A stretch of 64,000 bases of DNA from assembly GCA_026129465.1 (NCBI GenBank), contig JAHCIA010000001.1, positions 1,559,964 to 1,623,963 of the forward strand, read 5' to 3'. A program made the position numbers and the translations under genes. Below, in pieces: positions 1 through 9,420 of the stretch (position 1 is the stretch's first letter; every line of letters begins with the position of its first letter). Source of the DNA: Flavobacteriales bacterium (GTDB taxonomy: Bacteria; Bacteroidota; Bacteroidia; Flavobacteriales_F; PHOS-HE28). The notes under the pieces are model-generated. The model did not search any database and was not told where the DNA came from. It saw only the letters and a program-made list of their open reading frames with translations.

Positions 1-1061
1 TTGGCGTCGATGTTGCGGCCCACCTCCTCCAGGCGGTCGCGCGTGTCCATGATGATCTTGCGCGGACTGAGCAATTTGCCGGTGATGTTCGCCGGGCATT
101 CGCTGGTGCAGCGGCCGCACTCGGTGCAGCTGTACGCGTCCATCAGGCTCTTCCAGCTGAGGTCGAAGACGTCCTTCGCACCGAAGCGCTCGGGCACTTC
201 ATGGCCGGCCACTTGGCGCGCGGGCGCCGGATCGGGCGGTGGCACCGCGGGATCGATCATGCTGCGCACTTCGCCGGTGATGCGTGGCATGTTGGCCACC
301 TGGGTCTTCGGCTCCAACTTGCTGTACCAGGTGTTGGGGAAGGCCAGGATGATGTGGAAGTGCTTGCTGTAGGGCAGGTAGTTGAGGAAGGCGAGGATGC
401 CCACGATGTGGAACCACCAGAAGCAGCGCTCGAACAGCAGCACGGTGCCATCGGACATGCCCGCGAAGAAGGGCCGCAGGAGGGTGCTTACCGGATAGCT
501 GCCGGCGGCGGTGTAGGGTTCCACCCCGCGCTGGGCGAGCACCTGGTCGGTGGCGTTCATCTTCAGGAAGGCGCCCATGAGGAGGATCTCGGCCACCAGG
601 ATGACCATGGCATCGCGCGTGGGCCAGCCCTTCATCTCCGGCTTGTGGAAGCGCGGCAACTGCAGTATGGCGCGGCGGGCGATGAAGACGAAGCAGGCCA
701 GCAGCACGCCCACGGCGAGGATCTCGAAGGACCCGATCAGCAGGTCGTAGAAAGGCCCCAGCACAGCGCCCACGCGGTGCGTGCCGAGGACACCATCGAG
801 GACGATCTCCAGCACCTCCAGGTTGATGATGACGAAGCCCACATAGATGAGGATGTGCATGATGCCCGCGATGGGGCGGGCCACCATCTTGCTCTGGCCC
901 AGGGCCACCAGCGCCATGGTGCGCCAGCGCTCGGCCTTGCGGTCGGTGCGGTCCTCGTCGCGGCCCAGGCGGATGTTGCGGACCACCTTCCCCACATTCC
1001 GGGCGAACAACGCGATGGCCGCGGCCAGGATGAGCAGGAAGATGATGTTCCCGAGGGTCAT
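1..1061 (-). CDS. Membrane-bound Fe-S oxidoreductase (HdrD/GlpC-like), C-terminus cut by window edge
   Basis: I read this frame directly; it runs off the left edge, so only about 353 residues are visible. The N-terminal ~250 residues carry several hydrophobic segments, resembling the membrane domain of nitrate reductase gamma subunits. Then comes a ferredoxin-type cluster motif, CTECGRCTSECP, followed by KLLSPRKIIMDTRDRLEEV. This arrangement is typical of Bacteroidota (Fe-S)-binding proteins of about 440 aa that pass electrons from quinone to a partner carrying CCG domains; the partner would lie outside the window. The start ATG overlaps the stop of the MCE gene (ATGA), so the two are probably translationally coupled. 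The electron donor and acceptor cannot be told from sequence. Confidence 0.8.
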   Translation of the reverse strand, partial: MTLGNIIFLLILAAAIALFARNVGKVVRNIRLGRDEDRTDRKAERWRTMALVALGQSKMVARPIAGIMHILIYVGFVIINLEVLEIVLDGVLGTHRVGAVLGPFYDLLIGSFEILAVGVLLACFVFIARRAILQLPRFHKPEMKGWPTRDAMVILVAEILLMGAFLKMNATDQVLAQRGVEPYTAAGSYPVSTLLRPFFAGMSDGTVLLFERCFWWFHIVGILAFLNYLPYSKHFHIILAFPNTWYSKLEPKTQVANMPRITGEVRSMIDPAVPPPDPAPARQVAGHEVPERFGAKDVFDLSWKSLMDAYSCTECGRCTSECPANITGKLLSPRKIIMDTRDRLEEVGRNIDA

Positions 1062-2086
1062 GGCGATCGTTTCTCCTCCTCCATGGACCGCCTGATCCGG
1101 TCTATGTCGCTGTTGCTCAGCTTCGGCAGGCGGTCCTTCTTACCGAACAACGACAGATGCATGTATCTGTTCGGATTGATGCGCAGGTCCTCCAGCAGCA
1201 GGTCCAGTTCCTTGCTGGCGCTCTCCAGGTTGCGGTAGAGCGTGTCGTTCTTCATCAGCGCGCCCAGGGTGCCCTCACCCCGGTCCAGGCGCTCCATCAC
1301 CTGCCGCAACTGCTCCGCGCTGGCGGCCATGTCGGCCTTCATGCGGTCCAGGTCGCCATCGGCCAGCTCGGTGGTGATGCTGTCCATGTTGGTGAGGATG
1401 CGCGCCATGGTGGCGTTGTACTTCACCAGGTTGCCGGTGATCTGCTTGATGTCGTGGAGCACGGCCTCGATGGTGGCGCGTTCCTCGGCGATCATGCCAT
1501 CGATGCGTTCGGCGCTGCGGTTGAAGGTCTCCAGCGTGGCGCGGATGCTGGCGAAGCTGGCGTCGATGTCGCGCCGCGCCGAATCGTTGAGGATGAGCTG
1601 CAGGCTGGTGAGCACCGAATCCACGCTGGCCAGCATGCCCTCGGCCTTCTGCTTCAGGGGGTCTATGGCGGCGGAGAAGCTCTCGGTGAGGCTCAGTTGC
1701 GCGTCGCCGGTGAGGGTGTCGCCGGCCTGTGCGAAGTTCGCCGAGGTGCCCAGCTTCAGGTCGGCCCATTTGCCGAAGAGGTCGCCGCCCAGGGAGATGC
1801 GCGAGTCATCGGGGATGCGCAGCCCGCGCTCGTCCACCTGGTAGGAGATGATGATGCGGCCGGTGCCGTCCTCGGTCATGCCCACGCGCACCACCTGGCC
1901 CACCTTGAAGCCGTTGTAGAGCAGGGCGTTGCTCTCCACCATGCCCTGGGCGTTGGCGTAGATGGCGTGGATGACGTGGCGCTTCCGGAAGATGTCGCGG
2001 CCGCGGAGGAAGTTGACGCCGAAGATGAGCAGGCCGGCCCCGAGCAGGACCATGAGGGCGATGGTGTACTCACGTTTCAACTTCAT
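1058..2086 (-). CDS. MlaD/MCE-family lipid-transport substrate-binding protein
   Basis: This 342-aa protein has one N-terminal membrane anchor (about residues 8-27), then the MCE domain with the pattern NALLYNGFKVGQV and the GDLFGKWADLKLG segment, then a long helical region likely to form coiled coil. MCE proteins form hexameric rings that move phospholipids between the membranes of Gram-negative cells. I chose the ATG at 2086; a TTG six bases upstream is also open. The gene follows the amidase by 15 bp and its stop overlaps the start of the Fe-S gene, so the three probably form one envelope operon. The MlaE/MlaF permease and ATPase partners are not in the window. Confidence 0.88.
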   Translation of the reverse strand: MKLKREYTIALMVLLGAGLLIFGVNFLRGRDIFRKRHVIHAIYANAQGMVESNALLYNGFKVGQVVRVGMTEDGTGRIIISYQVDERGLRIPDDSRISLGGDLFGKWADLKLGTSANFAQAGDTLTGDAQLSLTESFSAAIDPLKQKAEGMLASVDSVLTSLQLILNDSARRDIDASFASIRATLETFNRSAERIDGMIAEERATIEAVLHDIKQITGNLVKYNATMARILTNMDSITTELADGDLDRMKADMAASAEQLRQVMERLDRGEGTLGALMKNDTLYRNLESASKELDLLLEDLRINPNRYMHLSLFGKKDRLPKLSNSDIDRIRRSMEEEKRSP

Positions 2087-2101
2087 GCACAATGCACCGC
2101 G

Positions 2102-3253
2102 TCAACGGCCACGGGCCAAATTAACGGCTTCCTGCAGATCGATCCTTTCACCCTTGCGGAACGCCACGATGAAGGCGCCATCGAAGCCCATGGCGCGGCA
2201 CTTCGCCTGCAACTCGCGCGCGGCCTCCAGCGTGGCCTCGTCTCCGGTGGTGTAGCGGAAGAGGCCGGCGCCCTGGTGTTCCTCCAGGTGCTCCAAGCCA
2301 CTGAACTGTTTGCCCTTGGTGTCCAACTTCTTGCTGCTGGTGGCCACCTGCACCTTGAAGCTCACCTCCTTCGCGGCGGGCGGCGGCGGCGCGGGCTTGG
2401 GCGTTTCGGCCTGCTGCGCCACCACGGGCGCATCGCCCGCGCCCACGCCTTCCATCTGGGCCTTGTAGTCCTTGAAGGCGCGGTAGATGCCACTGGCCAG
2501 CAGGTCCTGTCCGCGGGCGCTCTGGAGGAAGTCCTCCTCCTCGGCGTTGGAGAGGAAACCCAGCTCAATGAGCACCGCCGGCATGGTGGTGTAGCTGATC
2601 ACCAGGAAGCCCGCCTGTTTCACGCCGCGGTCCGGCCGGCCCGCGCGCTCCTTGAACTGCTTCTGCACCAGCGCGCTGTAGAGCAGGCTGTGGTCCAGGT
2701 GCGTGTTCTGCCGCAGGCTCAGCGCGATGATGCTCTCGGGGTCCTTCGGGTTGAACCCGTCGTAGCGCAATTCGTGGCCCTCCTCCAGCAGTATGGAGGC
2801 GTTCTCCTTCATGGCCACGCGCATGTTCGCCTCGGTCTTGTGCAGGCCCATCACATAGGTCTCCGCACCATGGGGCGCCTTGCTGTCGTTGCTGTTGCAA
2901 TGGATGCTGATGAAGAGGTCCGCCTTGGCGCGGTTGGCGATGAGGCTGCGCTCCATCAGCTCCACGAAGCGGTCGTCCTTGCGCGTGTAGATCACCTGCA
3001 CATCGGGGAAGGCCTCCTGGATGTACTTGCCGGCGAGCAGGCTCACGTTCAGCGCCACGTCCTTCTCGTAGGTCTTGTAGCGCCCCGTGCCGGTGGCGCC
3101 GGGGTCCTTGCCACCGTGGCCCGCATCGATCACCACGGTGCGTATGCGGTGCGGGTCCAGGCCCTTGTTGGTCTGGGCGTGCGCCGAAGGCCGCACCGTG
3201 GCGGCCACCAGGGCGGCCAGCAGCAGGTGTGGGATCATGGTTCTGCGCAACAT
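2102..3253 (-). CDS. N-acetylmuramoyl-L-alanine amidase (AmiC type) with C-terminal SPOR-like domain
   Basis: This is a periplasmic zinc amidase that cleaves the bond between MurNAc and the stem peptide. After a signal peptide ending near SAHAQ, the Amidase_3 fold shows VVIDAGHGGKDPG (first zinc His), a glutamate in YEKDVALNV, the second His in FISIHCNSND, and the catalytic Glu in VLIELGFLSN. A Pro/Ala-rich linker then leads to about 75 residues resembling a SPOR domain (FKVQVATSSKK), which would bind denuded glycan at division sites. The start is either the ATG at 3253 or the ATG at 3238, five codons in. It is divergent from lptD with about 60 bp between them, which must hold both promoters. 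Confidence 0.92.
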   Translation of the reverse strand: MLRRTMIPHLLLAALVAATVRPSAHAQTNKGLDPHRIRTVVIDAGHGGKDPGATGTGRYKTYEKDVALNVSLLAGKYIQEAFPDVQVIYTRKDDRFVELMERSLIANRAKADLFISIHCNSNDSKAPHGAETYVMGLHKTEANMRVAMKENASILLEEGHELRYDGFNPKDPESIIALSLRQNTHLDHSLLYSALVQKQFKERAGRPDRGVKQAGFLVISYTTMPAVLIELGFLSNAEEEDFLQSARGQDLLASGIYRAFKDYKAQMEGVGAGDAPVVAQQAETPKPAPPPPAAKEVSFKVQVATSSKKLDTKGKQFSGLEHLEEHQGAGLFRYTTGDEATLEAARELQAKCRAMGFDGAFIVAFRKGERIDLQEAVNLARGR

Positions 3254-3314
3254 CGGCCGGGCAAGGGCTTGCGGTAATTTCGGCGCGCCGTCCGCGGCAA
3301 CGAAGGGAACAGGA

Positions 3315-5852
3315 ATGACGGCAGCCCCGAGCAACAGGCCTTCCCGGCGCGAACATAGCGGCGGCCTTGGGGCGGCACCCCGCGCGGCACTTGCAGTTTT
3401 CATCACGTTCGTGTTGGCGGTGGATGCCCGGGCGCAGGCCCTGGAGAGCGAGGTGCGGTATGAGGCCAGGGACAGCATCCGGTACGACCTGCGCAGGCAA
3501 ACCGTGTACCTCTTCGGTGCGGCCACGGTGAAATACGAGGGTGTGCAGCTCTCCGCCGAGCGCATCTCCTTCAGTTTCAAGAACGAGGAGGCCAGCGCCT
3601 TTGGTGCGCCGGACAGCACCGGGGCCGTCACGGGCAAGCCGCGCTTCACGCAGGAGGGCCACACCTTCGAGGCGGACAGCATCCGCTACAACTTCCGCAC
3701 GAAGACCGGCCTGATACGCGAGGTGCGCACCGAGGAGCAGGGCACCTGGGTGCATGCCGGGCTGAGCAAACGGCGGCCCGATGGCGAGGTGCACGGGCTG
3801 GGCGGCATGCTCACCACCTGCGACCGGCCCAAGCCGCACTACCACTTCAAGGTCACGCGCATGATCGTGATGCCCGACGACAAGATCGTGGCGGGGCCGG
3901 CCTACATGAAGGTGGGCAACGTGCCCACGCCGCTGGCCGTGCCCTTCGGCCTCTTCCCCAACAAGAAGGGGCGAAGCAGCGGCATCCTCATCCCCGTGTG
4001 GGGCAGCAGCGACCAGCTGGGCTACTTCCTGCTGAACGGGGGCTACTACCTGCCGCTGAGCGACCACTGGGACGTGCAGCTCACCGGCGACATCTACAGC
4101 CGGGGCAGCTGGGCGGCGCGCACCATCACCCGCTACCGCACGCGCTACCGCTACAGCGGCAACCTGGACCTCAACCACAGCACCCTGCTGAGCAGCGACC
4201 CGGAGTTCCCCGACTTCAGCCGGCAGCAGAACTTCTTCGTGCGCTGGAACCACCAGGTGGACCCGCGCGCCAGCCTCACGGACCGGTTCAGCGCCAGCGT
4301 GAACGTGGGCACCAGCGCCAACTTCACCAACAACTTCAACAGCAGCACCAACGATTTCCTCAGCAACACCTTCCAGAGCAACATCGCCTGGAGCCGCATC
4401 TGGCCCGGCAAGCCCTACAACGTGGCGGTGAACCTGCGGCACAGCCAGAACACGCTGAACCGCACCTTCGACATCACCGCGCCCGCCATCACCGCCAACC
4501 TGCAGCGCATCTTCCCCGTGCAGATGCTGCGGCGGCCCGGCGCGCCCAGCCGGTGGTACGACCAGTTCGGCCTCAACTGGAGCACCAGCTTCGACAACCG
4601 CCTGAGCACCACCGAGGAGCGCCTCTACTGGGGCAACCTGCCCACCCTGGCCGGCGAAATGCGCAACGGCGTGCGCAACACCGGCGCGCTCACCACCACG
4701 CTGAAGAACCGCTTCTTCTCGCTCAACCCCGAGATGCGCTTCACCAACCGCATCTACTTCGACTACCTCGCACTGGCCCTGGATCCGGAAACGAACACCA
4801 CGCGGCGCGACACATTGCCCGGCCTGCGCGGCGCCACCGACTGGAGCGCCGGCGCCACCCTCACCAGCAAGGTCTTCTTCACCTACACCTACCGCGGCGG
4901 CTGGCTCAAGGCCATCCGCCATGTGATCACCCCCAGCGCGGGCTTCAACTACCGGCCCGATACCGGCACCGAGATCACCGGCCCCTTCGGCCCCGATGGC
5001 GGCATCATCACCTATTCGCCCTTCGACATCGGCATCTACGGCAAGCCCTCCTCCGGCGAAAGCGGCAGCATCAACCTGGGGCTCATCCAGAACATCGAGG
5101 CCAAGGTGCGCGACCGCAAGGGCAGCACCCCCGGCGAGGAGGCCACCAAAAAGATCAAGCTCATCGACTTCCTCGGCATCACCGGCAACTACGACATGCT
5201 GCGCGATTCGCTCCGCTGGTCGCCGGTGAACATCGCCGCGCGCACCGCCCTCTTCAACAAACTGAACCTGAACCTGGTGAGCCTGTGGGACCCGCTGGCG
5301 GTGAACGCCCAGGGGCAGCGCATAGACCGGCCCGAAGCCGCCGTGAGCGGCCGCCTGGCCCGCATGGTGTACACCAACGTGGCGCTCGGTTTCGATGTGA
5401 AAAGCCCCAAGTACGGCCAGGCCATCGGCGAAGCGCCCGCCAACGACCAGCAGGTGGTGGAGGAGACCGACCCCGGCAAGGGCGCCCGCATCAACTTCAG
5501 CCTGCCCTGGCGCCTGGGCCTCAACTACAGCTACGACATCAACCGCATCTGGTTCGCCGACAGCTTCACCGACAACGACCGGCAAAGCGTGCTCTTCAAC
5601 GGCGACATCAACATCCTCAAACACTGGAAGCTGGGCTTCAGCAGCGGCTACGACCTGGTGGCCGAGGAGTTCACGCCCTCCTCCATCAACCTCTACTGGG
5701 ACCTGCACTGCTGGGAGTTCAACCTGAACGTGATCCCCACCGGCCTGCGCAAGAGCTTCATGTTCCGCATCAACGTGAAGGCCTCGATCCTCAAGGACCT
5801 GAAGTTCGAGCAGCGCCGGCCCTACGGCGGTGATCCGGGCCTGTTGTATTGA
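3315..5852 (+). CDS. lptD: LPS-assembly outer-membrane protein LptD (Bacteroidota type)
   Basis: This 845-aa protein has a signal peptide (ending near DARAQ), an N-terminal OstA/LptA-like beta-jellyroll region (about residues 45-200, with tandem 'DSIRYxxxxxT' strands), and a long C-terminal beta-barrel rich in alternating aromatic and polar residues. The segment FGLFPNKKGRSSGILIP near residue 209 is characteristic of the Bacteroidota LptD family. LptD with LptE inserts lipopolysaccharide into the outer leaflet. The ATG at 3315 is chosen because it begins just before the signal peptide; upstream sequence in the same frame overlaps the divergent amidase. No lptE is next to it. Confidence 0.9.
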   Translation: MTAAPSNRPSRREHSGGLGAAPRAALAVFITFVLAVDARAQALESEVRYEARDSIRYDLRRQTVYLFGAATVKYEGVQLSAERISFSFKNEEASAFGAPDSTGAVTGKPRFTQEGHTFEADSIRYNFRTKTGLIREVRTEEQGTWVHAGLSKRRPDGEVHGLGGMLTTCDRPKPHYHFKVTRMIVMPDDKIVAGPAYMKVGNVPTPLAVPFGLFPNKKGRSSGILIPVWGSSDQLGYFLLNGGYYLPLSDHWDVQLTGDIYSRGSWAARTITRYRTRYRYSGNLDLNHSTLLSSDPEFPDFSRQQNFFVRWNHQVDPRASLTDRFSASVNVGTSANFTNNFNSSTNDFLSNTFQSNIAWSRIWPGKPYNVAVNLRHSQNTLNRTFDITAPAITANLQRIFPVQMLRRPGAPSRWYDQFGLNWSTSFDNRLSTTEERLYWGNLPTLAGEMRNGVRNTGALTTTLKNRFFSLNPEMRFTNRIYFDYLALALDPETNTTRRDTLPGLRGATDWSAGATLTSKVFFTYTYRGGWLKAIRHVITPSAGFNYRPDTGTEITGPFGPDGGIITYSPFDIGIYGKPSSGESGSINLGLIQNIEAKVRDRKGSTPGEEATKKIKLIDFLGITGNYDMLRDSLRWSPVNIAARTALFNKLNLNLVSLWDPLAVNAQGQRIDRPEAAVSGRLARMVYTNVALGFDVKSPKYGQAIGEAPANDQQVVEETDPGKGARINFSLPWRLGLNYSYDINRIWFADSFTDNDRQSVLFNGDINILKHWKLGFSSGYDLVAEEFTPSSINLYWDLHCWEFNLNVIPTGLRKSFMFRINVKASILKDLKFEQRRPYGGDPGLLY

Positions 5853-5920
5853 GGGGGGAACTGTCTGTTGACAGTTGACGGCTGACAGTTGCTCGGATCG
5901 CGTGGACCGGCACGGCGTGT

Positions 5921-6703
5921 TCACAAATGCAATGCGATGCCGCCGGTGGCATAGGCCAGGCTGAAGTCGCTGCGGCGCGCCGGCACACTGCGCACCTCGC
6001 CGTTCCAGTGGCCCTCGCTGCCCATGCCGTCCAGCTGTGCCAGCTGCTGCACCATGCACAACTCGCCGTACCAGGAGAAGAATTTGGTGATGTGCAGGTC
6101 CGCGCGCAGGCTCGCTGTCAGCGCCCAACCGAGCCCTTTGGCCGTGTGGATGTCGTCCGGCTCCTGCATGTAGCGCGGCGGAAAGTTGAAGCGGTAGTGG
6201 TGCGTTTCCCGCAGCCGCAAGGCCTGGATGCCCAGGGTGCCGGTGCCGGCCAGGTGCACCCGGCGGCGCGGCCAGCGGCGCGGCAGGGTGTAGCCCGCGA
6301 AGAGCTGCCAGGTATCCACCTCGGGGCGGAAAATGATCACATGGTCGCCATGGGCCAGGTCGTAGGCAGGCACGAAGACGGGCCAGCTTCCACTGGCCGG
6401 GTAGTGCACCACGGAATCCACATGGAACACCGAGCCGCCCGGCCGTTCGTAGTAGAAGGCCACGGAAGCGCCCACCACCCAATCGCCCTTCACCCGCACC
6501 ATGAGCGAAGGGCGCATCACGCTCCACCACTCCTGCTGGCGCGCATCGAAAGCATAGTGCTGCACCCCGGTGCGCTCCTCTCCATAGCTGAGGTGGATAC
6601 GCGGCCGCTGCCGCCAGATGCCCATGGGTTCCGCATCCTGGGCGCATGCCCCGGTGCCGGGCAGGGCCAGGGCCAGCAGCAAGTAGTGTTGGAGCTTGCA
6701 CAT
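5921..6703 (-). CDS. Exported protein of unknown function, probable small outer-membrane beta-barrel
   Basis: I do not recognise this 260-aa protein. It begins with a cleavable signal peptide (hydrophobic core LLLALALPGTGACA, about residues 7-20). The mature part has alternating aromatic residues (YYERPGG, WQLFAGYTL, HYRFNFPPRY) and ends in an aliphatic/aromatic strand (YATGGIALHL), as expected of a small outer-membrane barrel. It converges with lptD, 68 bp away. No pathway can be assigned. Confidence 0.6.
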   Translation of the reverse strand: MCKLQHYLLLALALPGTGACAQDAEPMGIWRQRPRIHLSYGEERTGVQHYAFDARQQEWWSVMRPSLMVRVKGDWVVGASVAFYYERPGGSVFHVDSVVHYPASGSWPVFVPAYDLAHGDHVIIFRPEVDTWQLFAGYTLPRRWPRRRVHLAGTGTLGIQALRLRETHHYRFNFPPRYMQEPDDIHTAKGLGWALTASLRADLHITKFFSWYGELCMVQQLAQLDGMGSEGHWNGEVRSVPARRSDFSLAYATGGIALHL

Positions 6704-7159
6704 GGCGCGGTGCAGGTGCCTTGCGGCATGGTGAAATTAGGCCTGTGCCATAATGCCAGCGGCAGTCAGCCGACCCGCCCACGCGCCAAGCACAAGGCCG
6801 GCTTACAAAGACCGATAGGACTGAACACGTCGTCCCACACCTCCGCAGGGTCTCCTAAGGCACAAAGGGACCCTGCGCATAGGAACGTGGGAAGCCTATC
6901 GGCAAAACCACGCACACAGCGGGCGGAAGCTCCTGTCCTTCGGAACGCAGGGTCCCTTCGGAGGCCCTGCGGAGGTTCAGAATTGACGCCGAAATGGCGC
7001 TCTTGCTGGGATGAGCTGGCAACTATGCGAACGACGCAGGCAGGGCTTACCAGATGCCGTAGAGGCAACAGACGATGCCGCCGACACCTTCGCAGGTCAC
7101 AGCGAACGTCGATGCTGCACCCTTCAAGACCTTCTACAAGTCCCCTTGGTCACCCAATA
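6704..7159. other. Intergenic region with no gene
   Basis: This stretch separates the exported protein from the pair of unknown membrane proteins. Apart from the 145-bp repeat element it shows no credible coding frame, RNA gene or clear terminator. Open frames on both strands have no recognisable domains and follow the repeat. Confidence 0.5.
6836..6980. repeat. 145-bp inverted-repeat element, single copy
   Basis: This element begins CACACCTCCGCAGGGTCTCC and ends in GCGGAGGTTCAG. Its arms form a terminal inverted repeat (perfect over 17 bp, ACCTCCGCAGGGTCTCC against its complement, in the copy at 10150-10294; one mismatch here). Each half can also fold on its own, because CGCAGGGTC and GACCCTGCG recur. 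The same element lies at 10150-10294 with identical length. It encodes nothing and looks like a non-autonomous MITE- or REP-type element. Confidence 0.8.
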
Positions 7160-8095
7160 CTAATTCACACACCTAGATTTTCCCCAGTATACCGCTATCA
7201 TGGAGATCACGTACTCGTCCTTCTCACGAGATCTGAATGAAACCGCCAATTCATTATCATACTCATCCAGTTTATAAAGTCTATACCCAGAACGATTGTA
7301 TGTCGCCACCTCATTGATCCGATCATCTCCTTCGGCCTTGCCCCAGTACTTATTCAGAAGATGGAATCGCATGCCAAGGAAACCCAGCTTGTCATCCTTG
7401 ATCTTTGATTCGACAAAATTCTTGCCTGCAGTTCCGTACACCGCGATACGTACTATCCTACGATTTGAAACTTCCTCATCCAAATAGTCGATCTCCAGTG
7501 CGGGTGGCACATGGCCGCCCTTGGTGACGTCTTTATACCATTTCTTGGTCTTCACGGTCATATTCGCGGCTTTGGACACAGAAGGGACATCGCCGAATTT
7601 CGCCACCGCCGCATCTATGGTCACACCACACTTCAAGCCAAGGAAGGTATTGAAGTCCAACACTTTGGTCTTACTGATAAGTGCCACTCCTCCATTCTGC
7701 TCCATCAAGATCTTCCGCTGTGCGGCTTCCGATTCACAATTGGCCAGTACGTTCTTCGAGGTGCCCTCGAGTTTCTGTGCATCCCTGTGGCGCGCATCGC
7801 GAGCATACGATTGACCGGCGGTTTCCCGCGCAGGTGCGACGCCAGCCCGCTTGACATCCGCAGCAGCCCGCTCCATGACACCGCGCAGGAACGCAATGGT
7901 GTCCTGCAGGTGCATGGAGGTCATATGGAATCTGTAGTTGTTGATGTTGTTGATCACTTCGATCTTCTGTTCCACCGTCATCGACTGGAACGTGGTCACT
8001 TGGTTGATGGTGGTAGTGGTGTTGGTCGTGGTCCTGCACATGACCAGGACCACCGCAGTTAGAATGACAATCGGCAATACTTTACTACCGCTCAT
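7160..8095 (-). CDS. Unknown membrane-anchored protein
   Basis: I do not recognise this 311-aa protein. It has one N-terminal hydrophobic segment (about residues 5-20) followed by a Thr/Asn-rich stretch (TTTNTTTTINQ), so the rest probably faces the periplasm. A middle helical region is charged, and the C-terminal ~150 residues look alpha/beta (KWYKDVTKGG, RIAVYGTAGKNF). Base composition is visibly more AT-rich than in surrounding genes, which suggests transfer. Its first 11 bp overlap the end of the upstream gene, so the two are likely co-transcribed. Confidence 0.65.
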   Translation of the reverse strand: MSGSKVLPIVILTAVVLVMCRTTTNTTTTINQVTTFQSMTVEQKIEVINNINNYRFHMTSMHLQDTIAFLRGVMERAAADVKRAGVAPARETAGQSYARDARHRDAQKLEGTSKNVLANCESEAAQRKILMEQNGGVALISKTKVLDFNTFLGLKCGVTIDAAVAKFGDVPSVSKAANMTVKTKKWYKDVTKGGHVPPALEIDYLDEEVSNRRIVRIAVYGTAGKNFVESKIKDDKLGFLGMRFHLLNKYWGKAEGDDRINEVATYNRSGYRLYKLDEYDNELAVSFRSREKDEYVISMIAVYWGKSRCVN

Positions 8096-8546
8096 GATCG
8101 TTCAATTTGACCCGTGCCTCACGTGCATGTTCAAGGTAGCTTGGAGGACATCGTCTAAGCTTCATGGAACAGAGAGTTTCGATCATCTCCCAATACCTGC
8201 CCGCTGAGACCGAAGGATATTCCGTGGAGTCCAGTTCGATGAAAAGGAACAAAGACTCAAGCATGGCATCATGCACCTTACTGGACCGTTGCCATCGACA
8301 TGATGTTCCCTCGGCATCCGAGCCCACTGCCAACAAGTCGCGCATCAATCGACTCAACTCTTCTGATGTATGCACCTCCATCACCAAGCGGCGGTGGACC
8401 CCTTTGAGTCTTTCACTCAGTTCGATATCAAGGTCTTTGCATGGGTCCTTGGTCCGATCATGCACAAGGACAACGACCGTAATGACCAATCCGACCATGG
8501 TCGCTAGAAAGGTCCACTTTCCATATTTGCCTTTGCTACTGGACAT
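8085..8546 (-). CDS. Unknown small membrane-anchored protein
   Basis: This 153-aa protein has a single transmembrane segment near the N-terminus (FLATMVGLVITVVVLV, about residues 13-28) and a soluble, cysteine-containing helical remainder (for example SMKLRRCPPSYLEHA). I recognise no domain. It overlaps the 311-aa gene by 11 bp and shares its lower GC content, so the two probably act together. No homologous pathway is evident. Confidence 0.6.
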   Translation of the reverse strand: MSSSKGKYGKWTFLATMVGLVITVVVLVHDRTKDPCKDLDIELSERLKGVHRRLVMEVHTSEELSRLMRDLLAVGSDAEGTSCRWQRSSKVHDAMLESLFLFIELDSTEYPSVSAGRYWEMIETLCSMKLRRCPPSYLEHAREARVKLNDHER

Positions 8547-8680
8547 TCATGACGTTTCAACCAAGATGGTCCACATCGCTAATAATTCCATGACAGACCC
8601 ACGCTCGACCTGGAACATCCATTCATCGTCACACCAAGCCGACCTGTTGCTAAAATAACATTCGGTTCCTATCAGAACAA

Positions 8681-8708
8681 ACAGCCCCGCGCTCGCGCGC
8701 GGGGCTGT
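8681..8708 (-). terminator. Rho-independent terminator of the fibronectin-III gene
   Basis: ACAGCCCCGCG pairs with CGCGGGGCTGT across a short loop. Read on the minus strand the hairpin is followed by TTTGTTCT. It lies about 90 bp past the stop of the minus-strand gene ending at 8797 and so separates that gene from the unknown pair. Confidence 0.7.
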
Positions 8709-8796
8709 TGCATGTAAGGGGAGTATGACCAAGTGTCCACACCGTGCGTTCCGCTCGTGAACGCGCCATGCCTGCGGCAGACAGGCGCGGTGCGCT

Positions 8797-9420
8797 TTAC
8801 GCCGCACGGCCCAGGGCCGGATCGCTCTGCGCCCCTTCGCCCGCGGTGCCGATGGCACTCACGCAGAAGAAGTAGGCCTTGAAGCTCTCCAGGTCCGTCA
8901 CCAGGTGCTTCACGCGTGTGGTGTAGCCGATGGCCTGCCAGTTGGCGCTCACCGCCGGGTCCTGGTCGGTCATCCACACCTGGTAGCCGCGCGCGCCGTG
9001 CACGCTCTTCCAGCGCAACTCCACCTGGCCTGCCAGCCCGGTCATGCGCGCCTCCATGTTCAACGGCACGCCCGGTATGCCCACGGGGGTGCGCGGACGC
9101 GTCAGCGGAAAGCCGCTGCGCTCCAGGTGGGCCGCGTTGCCATCGGCCACCAGCCGCACGTAGTTGGCCTGGCGCTGCAGCACCTCGCGGGCCTCGGCCA
9201 CCCGCTCCTCGCGCACCAGGCGGCTTTGTGCGCTGCCCCGGATCGCCGCCTCTATGGCGTCCTCCAGCTGCTGGGCCAGCGTCACCATCTCGCCCATGGC
9301 AACCGGCGGGCTCGGAAAGTCGCCCGCGTGCTCCGTCATCTTCGCCTCCACGTTCCGGAAGAACGTCAGCAGGTCGGACGGCTTCAACCCATTCAACGCA
9401 AGTCTGATATTGGCTTTCAT
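8797..9420 (-). CDS. Fibronectin type III domain protein
   Basis: This 207-aa protein has a helical N-terminal half (about residues 1-115: LALNGLKPSDLLTFFRNVEAKM and following helices) and a C-terminal fibronectin-III domain (about residues 118-200), recognisable by VELRWKSVHGARGYQVWMT, the variable middle, and YFFCVSAIGTAGEGAQSDP. No signal peptide is present at the ATG at 9420, which I prefer to an upstream start in repeat-like sequence. Proteins of this architecture are common in Bacteroidota; their role is not known. A terminator hairpin follows the gene. Confidence 0.75.
   Translation of the reverse strand: MKANIRLALNGLKPSDLLTFFRNVEAKMTEHAGDFPSPPVAMGEMVTLAQQLEDAIEAAIRGSAQSRLVREERVAEAREVLQRQANYVRLVADGNAAHLERSGFPLTRPRTPVGIPGVPLNMEARMTGLAGQVELRWKSVHGARGYQVWMTDQDPAVSANWQAIGYTTRVKHLVTDLESFKAYFFCVSAIGTAGEGAQSDPALGRAA

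Noticed and set aside
1157..3277. A 706-codon plus-strand frame opposite the MCE and amidase genes
   Set aside because: It encodes a His/Val/Ala-rich, domain-free translation that mirrors the real minus-strand genes.
2565..6782. A 1405-codon open frame on the minus strand through the lptD gene
   Set aside because: It is the shadow of lptD and the amidase in GC-rich DNA: low-complexity Ala/Gly/His/Val translation with no domain, while lptD on the other strand has clear family motifs.
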